From Raffaelea ambrosiae (lineage: Eukaryota; Ascomycota; Sordariomycetes; Ophiostomatales; Ophiostomataceae), in assembly GCA_002778195.1 (NCBI GenBank), contig PCDI01000019.1:489096-553095 (forward strand): a stretch of 64,000 bases of DNA, written 5' to 3'. A program made the position numbers and the translations under genes. Shown here piece after piece: positions 1 through 11,205 of the stretch (position 1 is its first letter; every line of letters begins with the position of its first letter). Under the pieces are notes generated by a model. It had not been told where the DNA came from. It did no database searches and saw only the letters and a list, made by a program, of their open reading frames with translations.

Positions 1-898
1 CAACAAGAATTCAACCGAAAGGGATGGCAATTCGCAAACTCCCTCCGCTCACTAGCCATCCTTTTAAGAAAGGACAACGCCACCCTCACTATTGCTTGTG
101 GCCTTCTATATGTTGTCTACACGTGCATAAATGCCTCTCTATCTGTTCTCTTTATCAAAGTCTATCGTCTCAACCAGTGGCAAGTTGGTCTGACTTATCT
201 CCCATTTGGATTGGGTGGGATGATCTCGACATTTTTCACTGGACAGTTAATGGACAATGCCTATCGGCGAACTAGAGAAAAACAGGCACTTCCAACAGAC
301 GAGGCACGAGGTGACAATCTGGATACATTTGCAGTCGAGAAAGCAAGGCTTTGCGTGATTTGGGCGCCGATGACTGTGACATGCATCGCAGTCGAGGCCC
401 TCGGATTCGTCATGCAGCACCGTCTGGTCGGTATTTCGGCCACACCCGTCATTAAATTCCCTGGCTAATGGAATACTGTTATTCAGAATCTTGCGGTCCC
501 TCTCTGTATTTTGTTTGTTACGGGACTGTGCATGCAGATGGAGTTCAGTGTGAGTGCTCTCACTCTCTTAGCCATGACAACCCCCCCCCCCCTTCCCTGA
601 AGTAACCAAGAAAAATATTGTCAAGCCTGACCTAGATCAGATCTATAATACTTTGCTGGTCGATAAGAACCACCGGACACCGGCTGCGGCCCAGGCTGCC
701 AGTAACGTGGTTCGCTGCACAATGGCCTCTATCATGGTTGCGTTCATGCAGGACATGATCGACAACATTGGTGTAATCTGGACGTACACCTTTATGACGG
801 GACTTTGTGGCCTTGCCATCGGTCTGTTTGTCATAGACTACTTTAAGGGAACGGCGTGGAGACAGGAAAGCATCATGAAGGTTTCCCAAGCCGTTTAG
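1..898 (+). CDS. MFS drug/H+ antiporter (DHA1, QDR-like), 3' part
   Basis: This is the C-terminal half of a major facilitator superfamily transporter; the start lies left of the window. The proposed exons are 1-426, 487-549 and 641-898. The first exon is open from base 1 and reads LTYLPFGLGGMISTFFTGQL, a membrane helix plus loop typical of fungal DHA1 carriers. The second intron (550-640) is clear: GTGAGT donor and CAG acceptor. It joins MEFS to IYNTLLVDKNHRTPAAAQAA, the conserved loop before the last helices in QDR-type proteins (established family pattern). The first intron (427-486) is inferred from an in-frame TAA at 466-468, a CTAAT branch-like site and a CAG acceptor; its donor GTCGGT is weak. 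If that intron is wrong, the TAA would be a real stop and this a pseudogene. Likely a plasma-membrane exporter of small molecules; the substrate cannot be read. Confidence 0.8.
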
Positions 899-1040
899 TA
901 CTGGCAATTTGATGACGGGGATGGAGGACATGATATACAATGACACAAATAGTAATAGCACTTGAGAAAAGAGCCTTGTTTTGGCATACTAAACAATATA
1001 CTGCAATGCAATCTCTGGTGTGAGGCCGACTCTCTACTTA

Positions 1041-2284
1041 TCAAGACAGAGGCTCAATCACATGAGGAATACGGCGACCCGTGATGCTAATGTCCTCGTC
1101 CGGATTGTAGCTTCCAATGCCCTCGATGGGCGCGTACTTATCGCAGGGATACATGATATCGTTGAAGGCGCTGCAAATTAGTTCAAAAATGGCCAAGACG
1201 GAGCTAGACCCACATGACTTACATCTTTCTAGAATAGCTCCCCGGGTGTCCCGCTGAGTCCGTCAGGTACGGGTATATACTGTAGAGGCGGTTGCGGTCA
1301 TCAAAATCTGCTACCGGCTCCGAGGGTTGGATGTGGCGTTGATAGTGCAGCATGTACGCCGGAGAGCCGAAGTACGAAGTCCACGTACAGCGCCAGGTAC
1401 CAAACTCCATCTCGTTGTGGGCATACGTGCAGCCGGGGTCAAAGACAATAGTGTCTCCACTCTCCGTGTCGATGCCGACGTTGTTTTCCCAAAGATCGCC
1501 ATGAATAAGGCTGGGGGTGATACTGCGCCCGTCGGATTGCAGAGCCCCAAGAAGCCGGGGAATCACGACGTCGATCAATTGTTTGCAGGCGGCCTCAAGT
1601 TCGGGCCAAACACCGTTGGTCTCATTGTCGTACTGGATGACATCTTTGAGCTGGTGTGTAAACGATACCGCCCAACTACTCTCCCAGGCGACAGTCCGCT
1701 CCATTATTCCACATACGGTTGGAACGCTAAAGCCAAACTTGCCGTTGGGGGATGTGCCGGTACGGTGCAGCATAGCAAGCCGCTTGGAGAATTCGGCAGG
1801 GTTGGGTGCTTGGTGTAGATCAATGTTATGGTAGGCGCCGAGGTAGAAGAAGTATTTGTCATCGCCAACCATGTACTCTCCCCAACCCGCCGGTTTGGGA
1901 GAGAAGCCAGGCACCGTCTTGTTAATGGCCATGGCAGACTCATATTCCCCTTCTGTCAAAGCTCGCGCGCCTTTCCCGGTGATGCACTGGCCAGAAATGT
2001 ATTAGCTAAACTGAACAAATAGGGACTTTTCAATTCATTACCTTGAAAAAGTAATGTTTTACTTCCCCACTGGTCACTTTGACTTCTAGTTTCGCAGTTT
2101 TGGTCCAAGCCGATGTGCCACTTTTCTCGGCAGAGAGAAGCGTCGATCCGTTGGGCAATACTATGGAAAATCAGACTCAGAGGCATTGTTTTGGCAGGTC
2201 ACTCGCAATGGAATTATTACCAGAATTTGGAACTGGAAAGTTGCCCTTAATTCCCTCAACCCATTCGCTGCGCGTGCCCGGCAT
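1041..2284 (-). CDS. Fructosamine-3-kinase family protein (four exons)
   Basis: Proposed exons on the minus strand are 2221-2284, 2042-2160, 1223-1986 and 1041-1170, giving 358 aa. The three introns of 60, 55 and 52 nt have GTAATA, GTAATG and GTAAGT donors and AG acceptors, and frame is kept across all joins. Visible motifs are SGTSAWTKTAKLEV (glycine-loop region), GEYESAMAI (the conserved GE-E segment), HGDLWENNVGI near residue 223 (catalytic Asp) and VFDPGCTYAHNEMEFGTW (metal-binding Asp and the following Glu). These define the fructosamine/ketosamine-3-kinase family, which phosphorylates sugars attached to protein lysines so that the adduct falls off. Fungal members are cytosolic and their substrates are mostly unknown. 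The last exon adds a tail of about 43 residues beyond the usual core. The gene is divergent from the NLR at 2726. The exon 1 start is the least certain part. Confidence 0.85.
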
Positions 2285-2725
2285 TTTTTGGGGAGGGTGA
2301 GATAGGATTGTACACAAATTATTTTAAGAAATTCAAATAAAATGATATGCCAGAAGAGGAAGACCGGAGTTGTTGCTCTTGGAAGTGATTCCTGTCGAGG
2401 TAGGTGCCTTCTAGTAGGGGTTGGACAAAGAAAAAGGCAACTTCTTGTACCGTGCACGTGACGACATGTTATTCCCATCCTTCCATATACCGCCGGACGC
2501 AACTCTGTGAATCGCCCGCAGTCTGGTCACAGGAGATGCGTGTCGGTGATAGGTCTTATTGGCAGCGCAGCGCTTAGGCCATGCATGACCGGGGGGATAT
2601 GGAGCCGGAAATACGATCCTCCCCGCCAATCCGTATTTGATTGCCTCACAACGACCTTCTATTGCTGGAAGGCTCCAGACAAAGCAAGCAGAAAGAAACA
2701 AACGGCTACCAGAATTTGAGAAATC
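2285..2725. promoter_or_regulatory. Divergent intergenic region between the kinase and NLR genes
   Basis: About 440 bases separate the start codons of the fructosamine-kinase-like gene (minus) and the NLR (plus), so both promoters should lie here. I see no coding frame with family motifs and no convincing repeat. Reading frames that cross it are short and unlike proteins. Confidence 0.4.
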
Positions 2726-5700
2726 ATGGTAAGCCGTACTTCATTTTCCCAATGGAACAATTGTTGGCGGGTCAGCTCACTCATATTTGCTCTGCAGTTT
2801 CGGAAACTCTCTCGATTCAGCAGAAAGCCTAGCACAGGCGATGACCAACCCGGCGTTCCGGATATTCCTTCCATCCCACGCAGCCCAAGTCCAAACCCAA
2901 GCACTACTTCCACTGCTACACAGGAACTCTCCCGCACGGGAAGCATTTTGTTTGGCCGAAGAGATAGCGAGGCATATTGTGTTGATGCCGGTCCGCCTGG
3001 CTTGAATGTCGTTTACACTCCTCGAAATGGTCACCGGGCCGACATGTCTTTGTCCATGGCCTCGGTGGAAGCAGCCGACACACATGGTCCAAGATGAAAA
3101 ATCCGGAACTTTTTTGGCCCCTCACATTTTTACCTTTGGAGCCCGACCTCTGCTTGGCCAGAATACTAACATTTGGATACAATGCAACTCTTCGCAGGAC
3201 TGGGAGCATGGGCATGTCCATGCTAGACTTTGCCAAGGACCTCCTGTTCGATCTCAAATACGCCAGAGATGAAGACAAAGAAGATTTACATCTGGGCGAT
3301 GTGAGCAATGGAATTTCAGTCTCATTTTTATATGCCTTGACTAGTTGGTTATCTTTCCCGAATTACCCTAACTGTCATCTAAGGTGCCTTTAATCTTCGT
3401 CGTCCACAGCATGGGGGGTCTGATTGTCAAAGAGGCAAGCCGATTTTACTTTCTTTATTCTGTTTAATAATTCACCGACAATAGGATATAGGCATACATG
3501 CAAGGACAGAATGACCCAGAATTCTCGGGCATCATCAAGTCCGTAGTGGCCATCACTTTTTTAGCTACGCCACACCGCGGGACCAACTTGGCCCAGACAC
3601 TGAATCGCATATTGCAATCCACTGCGGTCACCAACTCGAAACAATACATAGCCGAAATTTCCAAACCTCAGCCTGCAGAAACTCAATGAACAGTTTCGCC
3701 ATATCGCCCCCAAGCTGGATATCGTATCCTTTTACGAGACCAAGCCAACGCCTATTGGCCTCAAAAACATGCGAGTGGTGAGATGGAGGAGCCCTAAAGA
3801 ATCACTTTCTTGTTGCTGATATATCTGAAAGATGATCCTGGAAAAAGATTCATCTGTTCTAGGCTACCCCGGGGAAACGTCCAAAGCTTTGGATGCTGAT
3901 CACCACAGCGTGTGCAAATACGACAGCCCAGAAGATCCAAATTACGTGGCCGTACGGAACATACTCAAGTCTGTTGTCAGTAAAATCATTTCGGCGAGTG
4001 ACAAGTCGACTAGAAATAAGAATGCGTCGTCCAGTCGACGAGATTCCCGCGACCTGCATGCCATATTGGATATTACAGAGTTACCGATGACCGACTACAG
4101 TTATTTCCGCGACCAATGGGCACACGGTACATGCGACTGGATTCTTCATGAGGAGGCCTTTGCTGAATGGCGCCATCCACCTAGTGCCTCTGGACATCGG
4201 CTGCTCTGGCTCAATGGGGGCCCTGCATCGGGCAAATCCGTCATGTCTTCTTTCATTGTCAACCAACTAGTGGAAGACGGTGAGAGATGCCAGTACTTTT
4301 ATATACGATATGGAGACCAGAAGAAACGGACCATTAGCTTGCTCTTGCGGTCCATCGCCTACCAGATTGCTCAATGCATGCCCGAATTCATGGAGAGAGT
4401 CATTGGTCTCGGGGACGAGGCAATCAAGTTTGAGACGACCGATTCTCGCATCATCTGGATGCGCATCTTCAAGTCGATTCTTTTTGACATGGAAGAAGAA
4501 GTACAGCCATTGTTTTGGGTAATTGATGGTCTCGATGAGGCAGATGACCCTAGAGGCATCATCAAATTACTGTGCGACATTTCATCCTCAAGGGTGCCTA
4601 TTCGCATCCTTCTCGTTGGCCGCAAATCCCCAGAGATGGAAATCTACTTCCAGAGGATCCCAGGTGTCTTCTGTCTCACAACCGTGAGCATCGATGGACG
4701 GCAGCACGACGACCTGTGTCGTTATGTTCACGATGAGCTGAATGTTCCTGGCACTGCCGAGTTTAGGGACGAGATTGCGCGGCAAATACTCGATAAAGCC
4801 CAAGCCAATTTTTTGGTAAGCTAGATCTCTTTTAGGCGGATCTTGTTGGTCTCTAAACTGACAGTGCGCTGTACTAGTGGGTACGTCTTGCTGTTGATAA
4901 GGTAAACCTCTGCCACCGGCAAGTAGATGTGGAGGCCGCTCTGCAGCACATTCCAGCGGGGATGGAGGAACTATACGACCGTATGGCTGCTATGATTGTT
5001 GAGATCCAGGCACCTGCAGACAAGCAGCTGGCATTCACAATTCTTCAATACACGACATGCGCTCTTCGTGCATTGACTGTCTCTGAGTTGACACAAGCCC
5101 TTGGTGATGATACATCTGGCGTGCTGGATCTCAAGAGGTCCATTATTGACCTATGCGGTGGCTTTATTGTTATCGACACCGCTGGCACGGTCAACATGAT
5201 CCACCAGACTGCAAGAGAATACCTAAAGCACAGCGCAAAAAAACTGATCACCATTGATCGCAGTGCTGGTAACGAGGATCTCTTCACCAGCTGTATGAAA
5301 AGTCTGATGATGATTGGTCTTCGAGCCAAGATATCCAAAAATCAGGCCCCCGAGTTTCTGGACTACGCTGCCACATCGTGGTCTTTGCATCTTCTATCTG
5401 CACGCATGGGGCGTCGAAATACAGCGCAGACACTCAAGAAATTTCTGACTGGAGTATGGGTTCTGACCTGGATTGAGTATTTAGCAGACACTTCCCAGCT
5501 GCGTGTGCTTGTTCAGACATCCAAGAATCTGTCGAAATATGCGTCCAAACTCAAGTCTCAGGGCATGGCACCTGTGGACGAGGCCCAGCTGATGGAAGAA
5601 CTAGAGCTCTTTCAAAGTTGGGCTATCGACCTCGTCAAAGTGGCTGGAAAATTTGGCATGCCTTTGCGTCGCAATCCCAAGTCGATTTACAAACTGGTCC

Positions 5701-7832
5701 CCCCCTTCTGTCCGCCAAATTCGTCTATTTACCAGCTTTTTGGAGTACCCGAAACAAAAAGTATCGCAGTATCAGGATTGTCAGCACAGACATGGGACGA
5801 CCTGGCGGGGCGCATTCCTCTAGGTGATGGCATGTTTGCGTCGTCCATAACAATAGCCGGGAATCACATATTCGTCCTCGTATCACAAGGGACTATTCTC
5901 GTCTATGACTCTTCCACCTTTGAAGAAATCAATAGCAGTCCGATAATGCATCGCGAGCATGTAACCATGATACATGCCAATAAGACAGCCAATCTCCTGG
6001 TAACTTATGGATACCGTACAACCAAGGTTTGGGAGACTTCATCTGGGGTGTGCAAAACAACGATTGCCAATCTCTTGTCTCGGCCACGCCCGCTCGTCAT
6101 GCAATTCACGAGGAATAGCACAATGCTACTGGTCGGCTTTGATGATAAGCGCCTTCGGCTCGTTGATTTGAAAGCTGACTCTGCCACCTGGGAAATTGCG
6201 GCAGACCTGGATGAACCGGAGCTTGATGGTCACTTCCTTAATGCCTCTAATTATATGGCCATGAACGAGGACGCCAGTCTTGTGGCGGTGGCCTACCGAG
6301 GACACCCCCTTTCTGCCTGGGAAACTGAGGGTCCTATGCACATTGGCCACTGTTGGCGGAAGCGCAACCCAACCGCGCGAGGCGAGGTCATCCAGGGCAT
6401 GTGGCTTCCACAGTCATCCGAGTTTCTGGGTCTATACATTGAGGGTGTTGTCTTCAAGTGGAACCCATATGAGAATGAGGTCGAAGAGGCCCTCATTGGC
6501 GCCAACCGGCTTGCGCTGAACCGTGACGGTAGCCTCTTTGCGACAGGCGATGGTAAGGGTACTGTCAGGATCTTCGTCACGGCTAGTTTTGGACTCCTTT
6601 ACCAGCTTTCTTCCCAGGATCCCGTTTTGGACATTTCTTTCGGTCCTGGGTCACACCGCTTTTACGACATTCGCGGCTCCTATGTCAACGTATGGGAGCC
6701 GAATTCGCTTATGAGTTTTGCTGAGAATAACGGCATGGCTAGTTTCGACAGCGACAGCGAAACAGAAAGCATTTCTGTATCAACGATGACAGCGTCCTTT
6801 CAAAGAATTGATGCCATTATGGCGATTGCCACTATGGAAAACAATCGGTTGTTTTTTTCAGGCACAGAGAATGGGGTTGTGCGTATGCATGACACGCAGC
6901 GAGGCCTACTGTCCAATGTCCACACCTCGGGATCTTTTTTGGGGATCGAGCAATTGTGTTGCAGCAGCGATGGCCGTCACCTATTTTTCTGCGACTTGGG
7001 CCGGAAAGTGACCATCATGACCGTCACCACGTCGGCCGCTCATGGCGGCAAAGATAATCCCACTGTGGAAATAAAAGCCAAACTGTCGATCAAGGATGAA
7101 GGTTCCATCCTGGGCTTGCTCTGCCACAGCGATGCCACCAAACTGCTTGTTCAGGCCCCGTCTTCTCTTCATGTCATCTGCATTGAGTCACGTACGGTGT
7201 CGCACTCACTGCCACAGCCAAGTGCGGTAGAGATGAAGTGGATCCAACACCCACACGATGCATCACTGGTTGTTGGATTTGCCCCAAACTATGTCCTCGT
7301 CCTGGACTGGAGTCTCAAGGAACGGGGCCGCTATATGTACGACACTTTCTCGAGAGCCTCTGAGAATTCAGGAGACGGCTCTCCAGACAACAAAGAGATA
7401 AGGGTCAACCAGGTTCTAGCATCACGCGACAAAAAGCACATACTTGTCAACGTATCTCACAAGAGCTCCCGCCAACGGGAGTCAATTCTTTTGGACTTTG
7501 AGACGACCTCAATTGATTTATCTGAAGCAAAAAACTTACCATCAGAGACACCCACGCTGGTCAGCCCACAAATTTTGGCGCTTGATAAGGTCCCGGGGGT
7601 TCGCAAGCCGCTAGCATACCTCTTGGGAAACCGCCATGCATTTTTGTCCCAGACATACTCGGTCTGTACTTGGCAGTTGCCTTCCGGGCCGACGAAAGAA
7701 TTGTTTTCTCTTCCTGGAGACTGGATCAACAAAGACTGTCTAGATCTGTGCACAGTATGGGAAAAGGAAAGAGCATTCCTCTGTCCAAGAAATGGCGAGG
7801 TTGCTGTAGTCAAGTGCGCTGCACTAGCTTAA
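2726..7832 (+). CDS. Fungal NLR: alpha/beta-hydrolase (SesB-like) + NACHT + C-terminal propeller; two apparent frameshifts
   Basis: This is one long NLR-type gene of about 1,590 codons. Proposed exons are 2726-2728 (or a read-through start), 2798-3300, 3384-3434, 3492-3777, 3832-4815 and 4878-7832; the intron at 3435-3491 is GC-AG. Domains in order: a Ser/Thr/Pro-rich leader; a lipase-like fold with FVHGLGGSSRHTW, the nucleophile elbow VVHSMGGLIVKE, and ATPHRGTNLA; a NACHT domain with Walker A LNGGPASGKS (about 4210-4240) and Walker B FWVIDGLDEADD (about 4510); a winged-helix/helical part; and a roughly 700-residue beta-propeller-like tail. Such proteins act in fungal self/non-self recognition and programmed cell death (established for SesB/NACHT families). 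Two joins break frame: one base is missing between 3045 and 3046, and a shift lies at about 3660-3668. These are either real mutations or sequence errors, so the N-terminal enzyme domain may not be made. The NACHT and propeller exons are intact. Confidence 0.85.
3046..3668 (+). other. Two frameshift sites in the lipase-like domain of the NLR
   Basis: Upstream of 3045 the frame reads NVVYTPRNGHRAD. The expected continuation FVHGLGGSSRH appears only one base out of phase, starting at 3046. At about 3660-3668 the frame reading KQYIAEISK must shift for the conserved LSLQKLNEQFRHIAPKLDI to follow. I see no intron that could absorb either shift. Confidence 0.7.
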
Positions 7833-7955
7833 TGTGGCGATATGTTAATAAGATATAGATGAGTGTGTTCTGCTTCGTTGTGTTTCATTATTTGTCTAAT
7901 TTTCTCCAAGTTGTTATTCTGTCTAGCAGGGAAACAACTGAACATGTAACACAGC

Positions 7956-9602
7956 TTATGCTTCCAGTACCTCATGGTCAATTTCGTAATCCTTGAACCT
8001 GCGCGTGGGCACATTTTCTTCAAATAGCACGTCCAACTCTTTGAATGTACGACCCTTTGTTTCAGGCAAGCAAAAGAAGCAGTAAATCGTGCAGAGCAGA
8101 CTTAAACCTGCAAACAAGAACCCGATTTTCCCTTTCCAGTTGCCCTCGTCAGTATTCATAGCATAGGGGATCGCAACAGCAAACACGATGGACCATATAT
8201 GACATGTAACAGTGGCGAGACCAATTGTCATTCCACGAAGCCTCGCGGAGGATACCTCGGCAAGAAGCACGAAGCAATATGGGCCGATGGTGATGTCGTA
8301 TATGAAGTTGCAAACCAGCATAAGTGAACACTGCGCCCAGATGGGAGCTGTAGATTTCTGGGGTGCAAAGTCCAGTGTGGCAATGATGAAGCATAGCAGC
8401 ATCAACCCAATGCAGCCCCAGAGGTACGCCGGTCGCCGTCCGACGTAGGATAGAAGCCACCAGGACATGCAAGTGCCCACAAACCCGATTGCTGTTAGGC
8501 CCAGATTCATGCTAAAGGCATCTGACGAGTCAAGGCCCGCGAGTTCAAAAAAGTATACAGCGTAGTCGATGAAGAGAATATTGCCAGTGAATGCTTGCAT
8601 ATCATATGCCATCACCTGCAAACAGTGTGTTAGTACACGGAAGGTTTCACATTTACACAGGCCACTTACACAGATGATCAGTCTCCTAAGATTTGAACCT
8701 CGAAAGCAATCCAGAATATTTGGGGCGCTGCTCTTTTTGTAGGCCTCTTCCAGGCGGAGTGTTTCCTTGATGTGACACAGTTTGAGACTGGGGTCGACCG
8801 AGGCTGTTGCTAATCTGCGAATGGATTTTTCGGCTGCTTCGTAGCGGCCCTTTTTGCACAACCAGAAAGGCGGATCGGGACAGAACGAAATGAAGATGAG
8901 CATGATAACCGGGAGAGCCCATTGTGTCGCAATCGGTATCTTGTACGCATATTTGTTGGATATGTCGTTGGTTCCCTTCAGAATTCCAGAAGCAATAAAC
9001 TGTCCAATGACAAAAGCAAGGTTGGTCATCGATGCGGCGAAACCGCGTAATGCCAGCGGGCACACCTCTCCAACATATGCAGAAGCGCAGATCGGGTAGA
9101 AAGCTATGATGCAGCCATTCAAAAGTTCTCCGGCAAAGAGCTGACCGGGCGTAGAACTAAAGAACTGCAACAAAATAAAACAGATAGACAGACTGCAGCA
9201 GATGCCCATCATCGGACGCGGTCCAAGTCGATCGTACGCAAAACCGGCAGTCAATGCACCGACCATAGCCCCTAGCTTGTTGGCGTAGTTGAAGGCACTC
9301 AGCCATTGTGCCTGAACAATGTAGGATCCTTCGTAGAGGTACCCATACTGTTGCTTGAATGGTTCGAGGCCAACCAACGACCCAACAATGCCCCCATCCA
9401 TGCCTTTCAGGACAGTAGCCAGATTGATGTAAAGTGCCCAGCATACTGCAGGGTAATGAAGTTTGATGGCTGTTATGAATGTCAACGAGTGCTCGATCTC
9501 GCTGTATTGCATAGACTTTTCTGACTCGACTTGGAGGGTGGCAGCATCAACAGATGCATCCATGCCCTTCCTATCACCAAATGTGTCATCTGTGCTCGCC
9601 AT
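7956..9602 (-). CDS. MFS sugar (maltose/alpha-glucoside-type) transporter
   Basis: Two exons (8670-9602 and 7956-8615) flank a 54-nt intron at 8616-8669 (GTAAGT donor, CTAAC branch-like site, CAG acceptor). The intron length is a multiple of three, so the unspliced frame also stays open. The spliced protein is 530 aa. The first ATG in good context is at 9602, starting MASTDDTFGDRKG. Features are twelve likely helices, the signature GFAYDRLGPRPMMG after helix 2, EVCPLALRGF after helix 4, the central cytosolic PDPPFWLCKKGRYEAAEKSI, and the C-terminal FCLPETKGRTFKELD (PETKG box). This is the classic sugar-porter layout and most resembles fungal alpha-glucoside permeases. It is divergent from the dioxygenase at 10170 and convergent with the NLR, 123 bases from its stop. 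Confidence 0.9.
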   Translation of the reverse strand: MASTDDTFGDRKGMDASVDAATLQVESEKSMQYSEIEHSLTFITAIKLHYPAVCWALYINLATVLKGMDGGIVGSLVGLEPFKQQYGYLYEGSYIVQAQWLSAFNYANKLGAMVGALTAGFAYDRLGPRPMMGICCSLSICFILLQFFSSTPGQLFAGELLNGCIIAFYPICASAYVGEVCPLALRGFAASMTNLAFVIGQFIASGILKGTNDISNKYAYKIPIATQWALPVIMLIFISFCPDPPFWLCKKGRYEAAEKSIRRLATASVDPSLKLCHIKETLRLEEAYKKSSAPNILDCFRGSNLRRLIICVSGLCKCETFRVLTHCLQVMAYDMQAFTGNILFIDYAVYFFELAGLDSSDAFSMNLGLTAIGFVGTCMSWWLLSYVGRRPAYLWGCIGLMLLCFIIATLDFAPQKSTAPIWAQCSLMLVCNFIYDITIGPYCFVLLAEVSSARLRGMTIGLATVTCHIWSIVFAVAIPYAMNTDEGNWKGKIGFLFAGLSLLCTIYCFFCLPETKGRTFKELDVLFEENVPTRRFKDYEIDHEVLEA

Positions 9603-10169
9603 GTTGGCAAAGGTGTATGAGGGAGGGGAGGCTAAACAAAACAGAATATTTGGAAATGTCTTCAACTGAGAGATACGAGCAAAATCCCAGAAAAATTAGA
9701 CTCTTCTATGCTCAATTCAGTTTCAAAAGGCAACTGCTGGAGTATCGTATATAAACAAATGTGCCACTTCCAGGAGAAGTGAAACAAGAAGCAGTTAATC
9801 TACACTTACAATCAGCGGCCTCATGGAATGCCCATGGAGCTCCCGCTTGTATTCGAGCTTATCATTTTCCCATTATATTTGTGGGCTGTCGGTCGGATCG
9901 GTAATGGTCCATAGTTAATTAACACTAACTGGATATGGTATATCTAGGAGTTTGGAGATGACAGTGATATGATTAGCTGCGTGATGATAGGTCCGCCCCT
10001 GTGCCTAGGATGTCTGATTCTTTTCAGGCGGCTATCTGCCAGTTTCTCCAAGAACGTCTTAATCATAAATGCTTCATCACCTTTTCCCCAATTTCCGACC
10101 TTGACATAGTAAAAGATAACAACAAAAGCCCTTGCAATCTTAGTTCTCAATTTGCCAGCAGTTGCCACA
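9603..10169. promoter_or_regulatory. Shared divergent promoter of transporter and dioxygenase
   Basis: This 567-base gap separates the start codons of the sugar transporter (minus) and the dioxygenase (plus). It contains three closely spaced CGG triplets in direct orientation at 9890-9892, 9894-9896 and 9899-9901. CGG triplets are the usual half-sites of Zn2Cys6 regulators, and one such regulator lies two genes away. Binding is inference. Confidence 0.4.
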
Positions 10170-11051
10170 ATGACTGTTCCCTTGCCTGAAGTTGTTTTGA
10201 TCGAATTATCTGAAGAGGAACTAAAGTCCAAGACGATAGGCTCTTACAATCTGCAAAAAGCAGTGGAAGCTCTACATCGAGATGGCCTCGTTGTACTGAA
10301 GAATGCGGTCAGCATCGATCACTTGGACAAGCTGAACAGCCGCATGGTGCCGGAGGCGAAAACGCTGTTTGCGAAATCCGAGACGCACAGAAATTTTGGA
10401 CCAAACACGGGAAACATCCAACAAGAACCAGTACTGGAAAAGGACTACATCTTCCAAGACATCCTGGCAAACCCATGGGCCGCTGAGGTGGTCCAATGCA
10501 TGTTCGGACCCAAGCCAACACTGCGCTTCTATAGCGCCAACACGGCGTTCAAAGGCACAGCCCGCCAACCACCACATATTGATATCAATTTTGATTTTCC
10601 AAAGATGCCCATCGGATACTTTATCAACATCAACCTGGTGGATACGACGCCTGAAAATGGAGCGACTGAATTGTGGCTGGGTAGCCATATCCAGACCGAC
10701 CGTCATGTTCTGGATCCCACCATCAAGCATAAGCAGGTTATGACTGACTTGTTAGAGCAACGCAAGAAAATCAGTCCACCTGTGCAGCCTAGCTTGCCCA
10801 AAGGTTCTCTCATCATTCGCGACTTTCGTCTCTGGCATGCCGGGAGACCTAATCAGACGGATGATCCTCGAATCATGCTTGTGTTGGCACTCTTTCCCCC
10901 TTGGTACCGGAGTGATCTCAAAATGAAGCTTCCCAAAGATCTTGACGGTAGCATGGAATGGGGCGATATCACACCGTGTGTTGACTGGGTGGACAAAGAC
11001 TATGACTATTTGCGTGGCGCTCACGATCACGACTTTTCGCTGAAGGCTTAG
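10170..11051 (+). CDS. Phytanoyl-CoA dioxygenase (PhyH) family protein
   Basis: A single uninterrupted exon of 293 aa, starting at the ATG at 10170 in a good CCACAATG context. It shows the Fe(II)/2-oxoglutarate fold of the PhyH family: QPPHIDINFDFPKMPIGYF supplies the His-x-Asp iron ligands, NGATELWLGSH follows, and IIRDFRLWHAGRPNQTDDPR supplies the distal His and the Arg that binds 2-oxoglutarate. The family hydroxylates or desaturates small molecules; in fungi it is frequent in secondary-metabolite and detoxification clusters. Its neighbours, a divergent sugar transporter and a convergent Zn2Cys6 regulator, suggest one small pathway, but the substrate cannot be inferred. All ligand residues are present and nothing looks broken. 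Confidence 0.9.
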   Translation: MTVPLPEVVLIELSEEELKSKTIGSYNLQKAVEALHRDGLVVLKNAVSIDHLDKLNSRMVPEAKTLFAKSETHRNFGPNTGNIQQEPVLEKDYIFQDILANPWAAEVVQCMFGPKPTLRFYSANTAFKGTARQPPHIDINFDFPKMPIGYFININLVDTTPENGATELWLGSHIQTDRHVLDPTIKHKQVMTDLLEQRKKISPPVQPSLPKGSLIIRDFRLWHAGRPNQTDDPRIMLVLALFPPWYRSDLKMKLPKDLDGSMEWGDITPCVDWVDKDYDYLRGAHDHDFSLKA

Positions 11052-11205
11052 GTAGCTTTAGGAAAAGACAGTTATTCTAATACACACGCTGAAAGTAAGG
11101 GAAATGAAAAAAAAAGGCATCGAAAGAAATAGAAGAGAGTTAGTGTTGAGTAAAGCCGGCGCCTTCTCTTATGTCGCAACCTTTGGTGTAGTTGAATAGC
11201 CCAGC

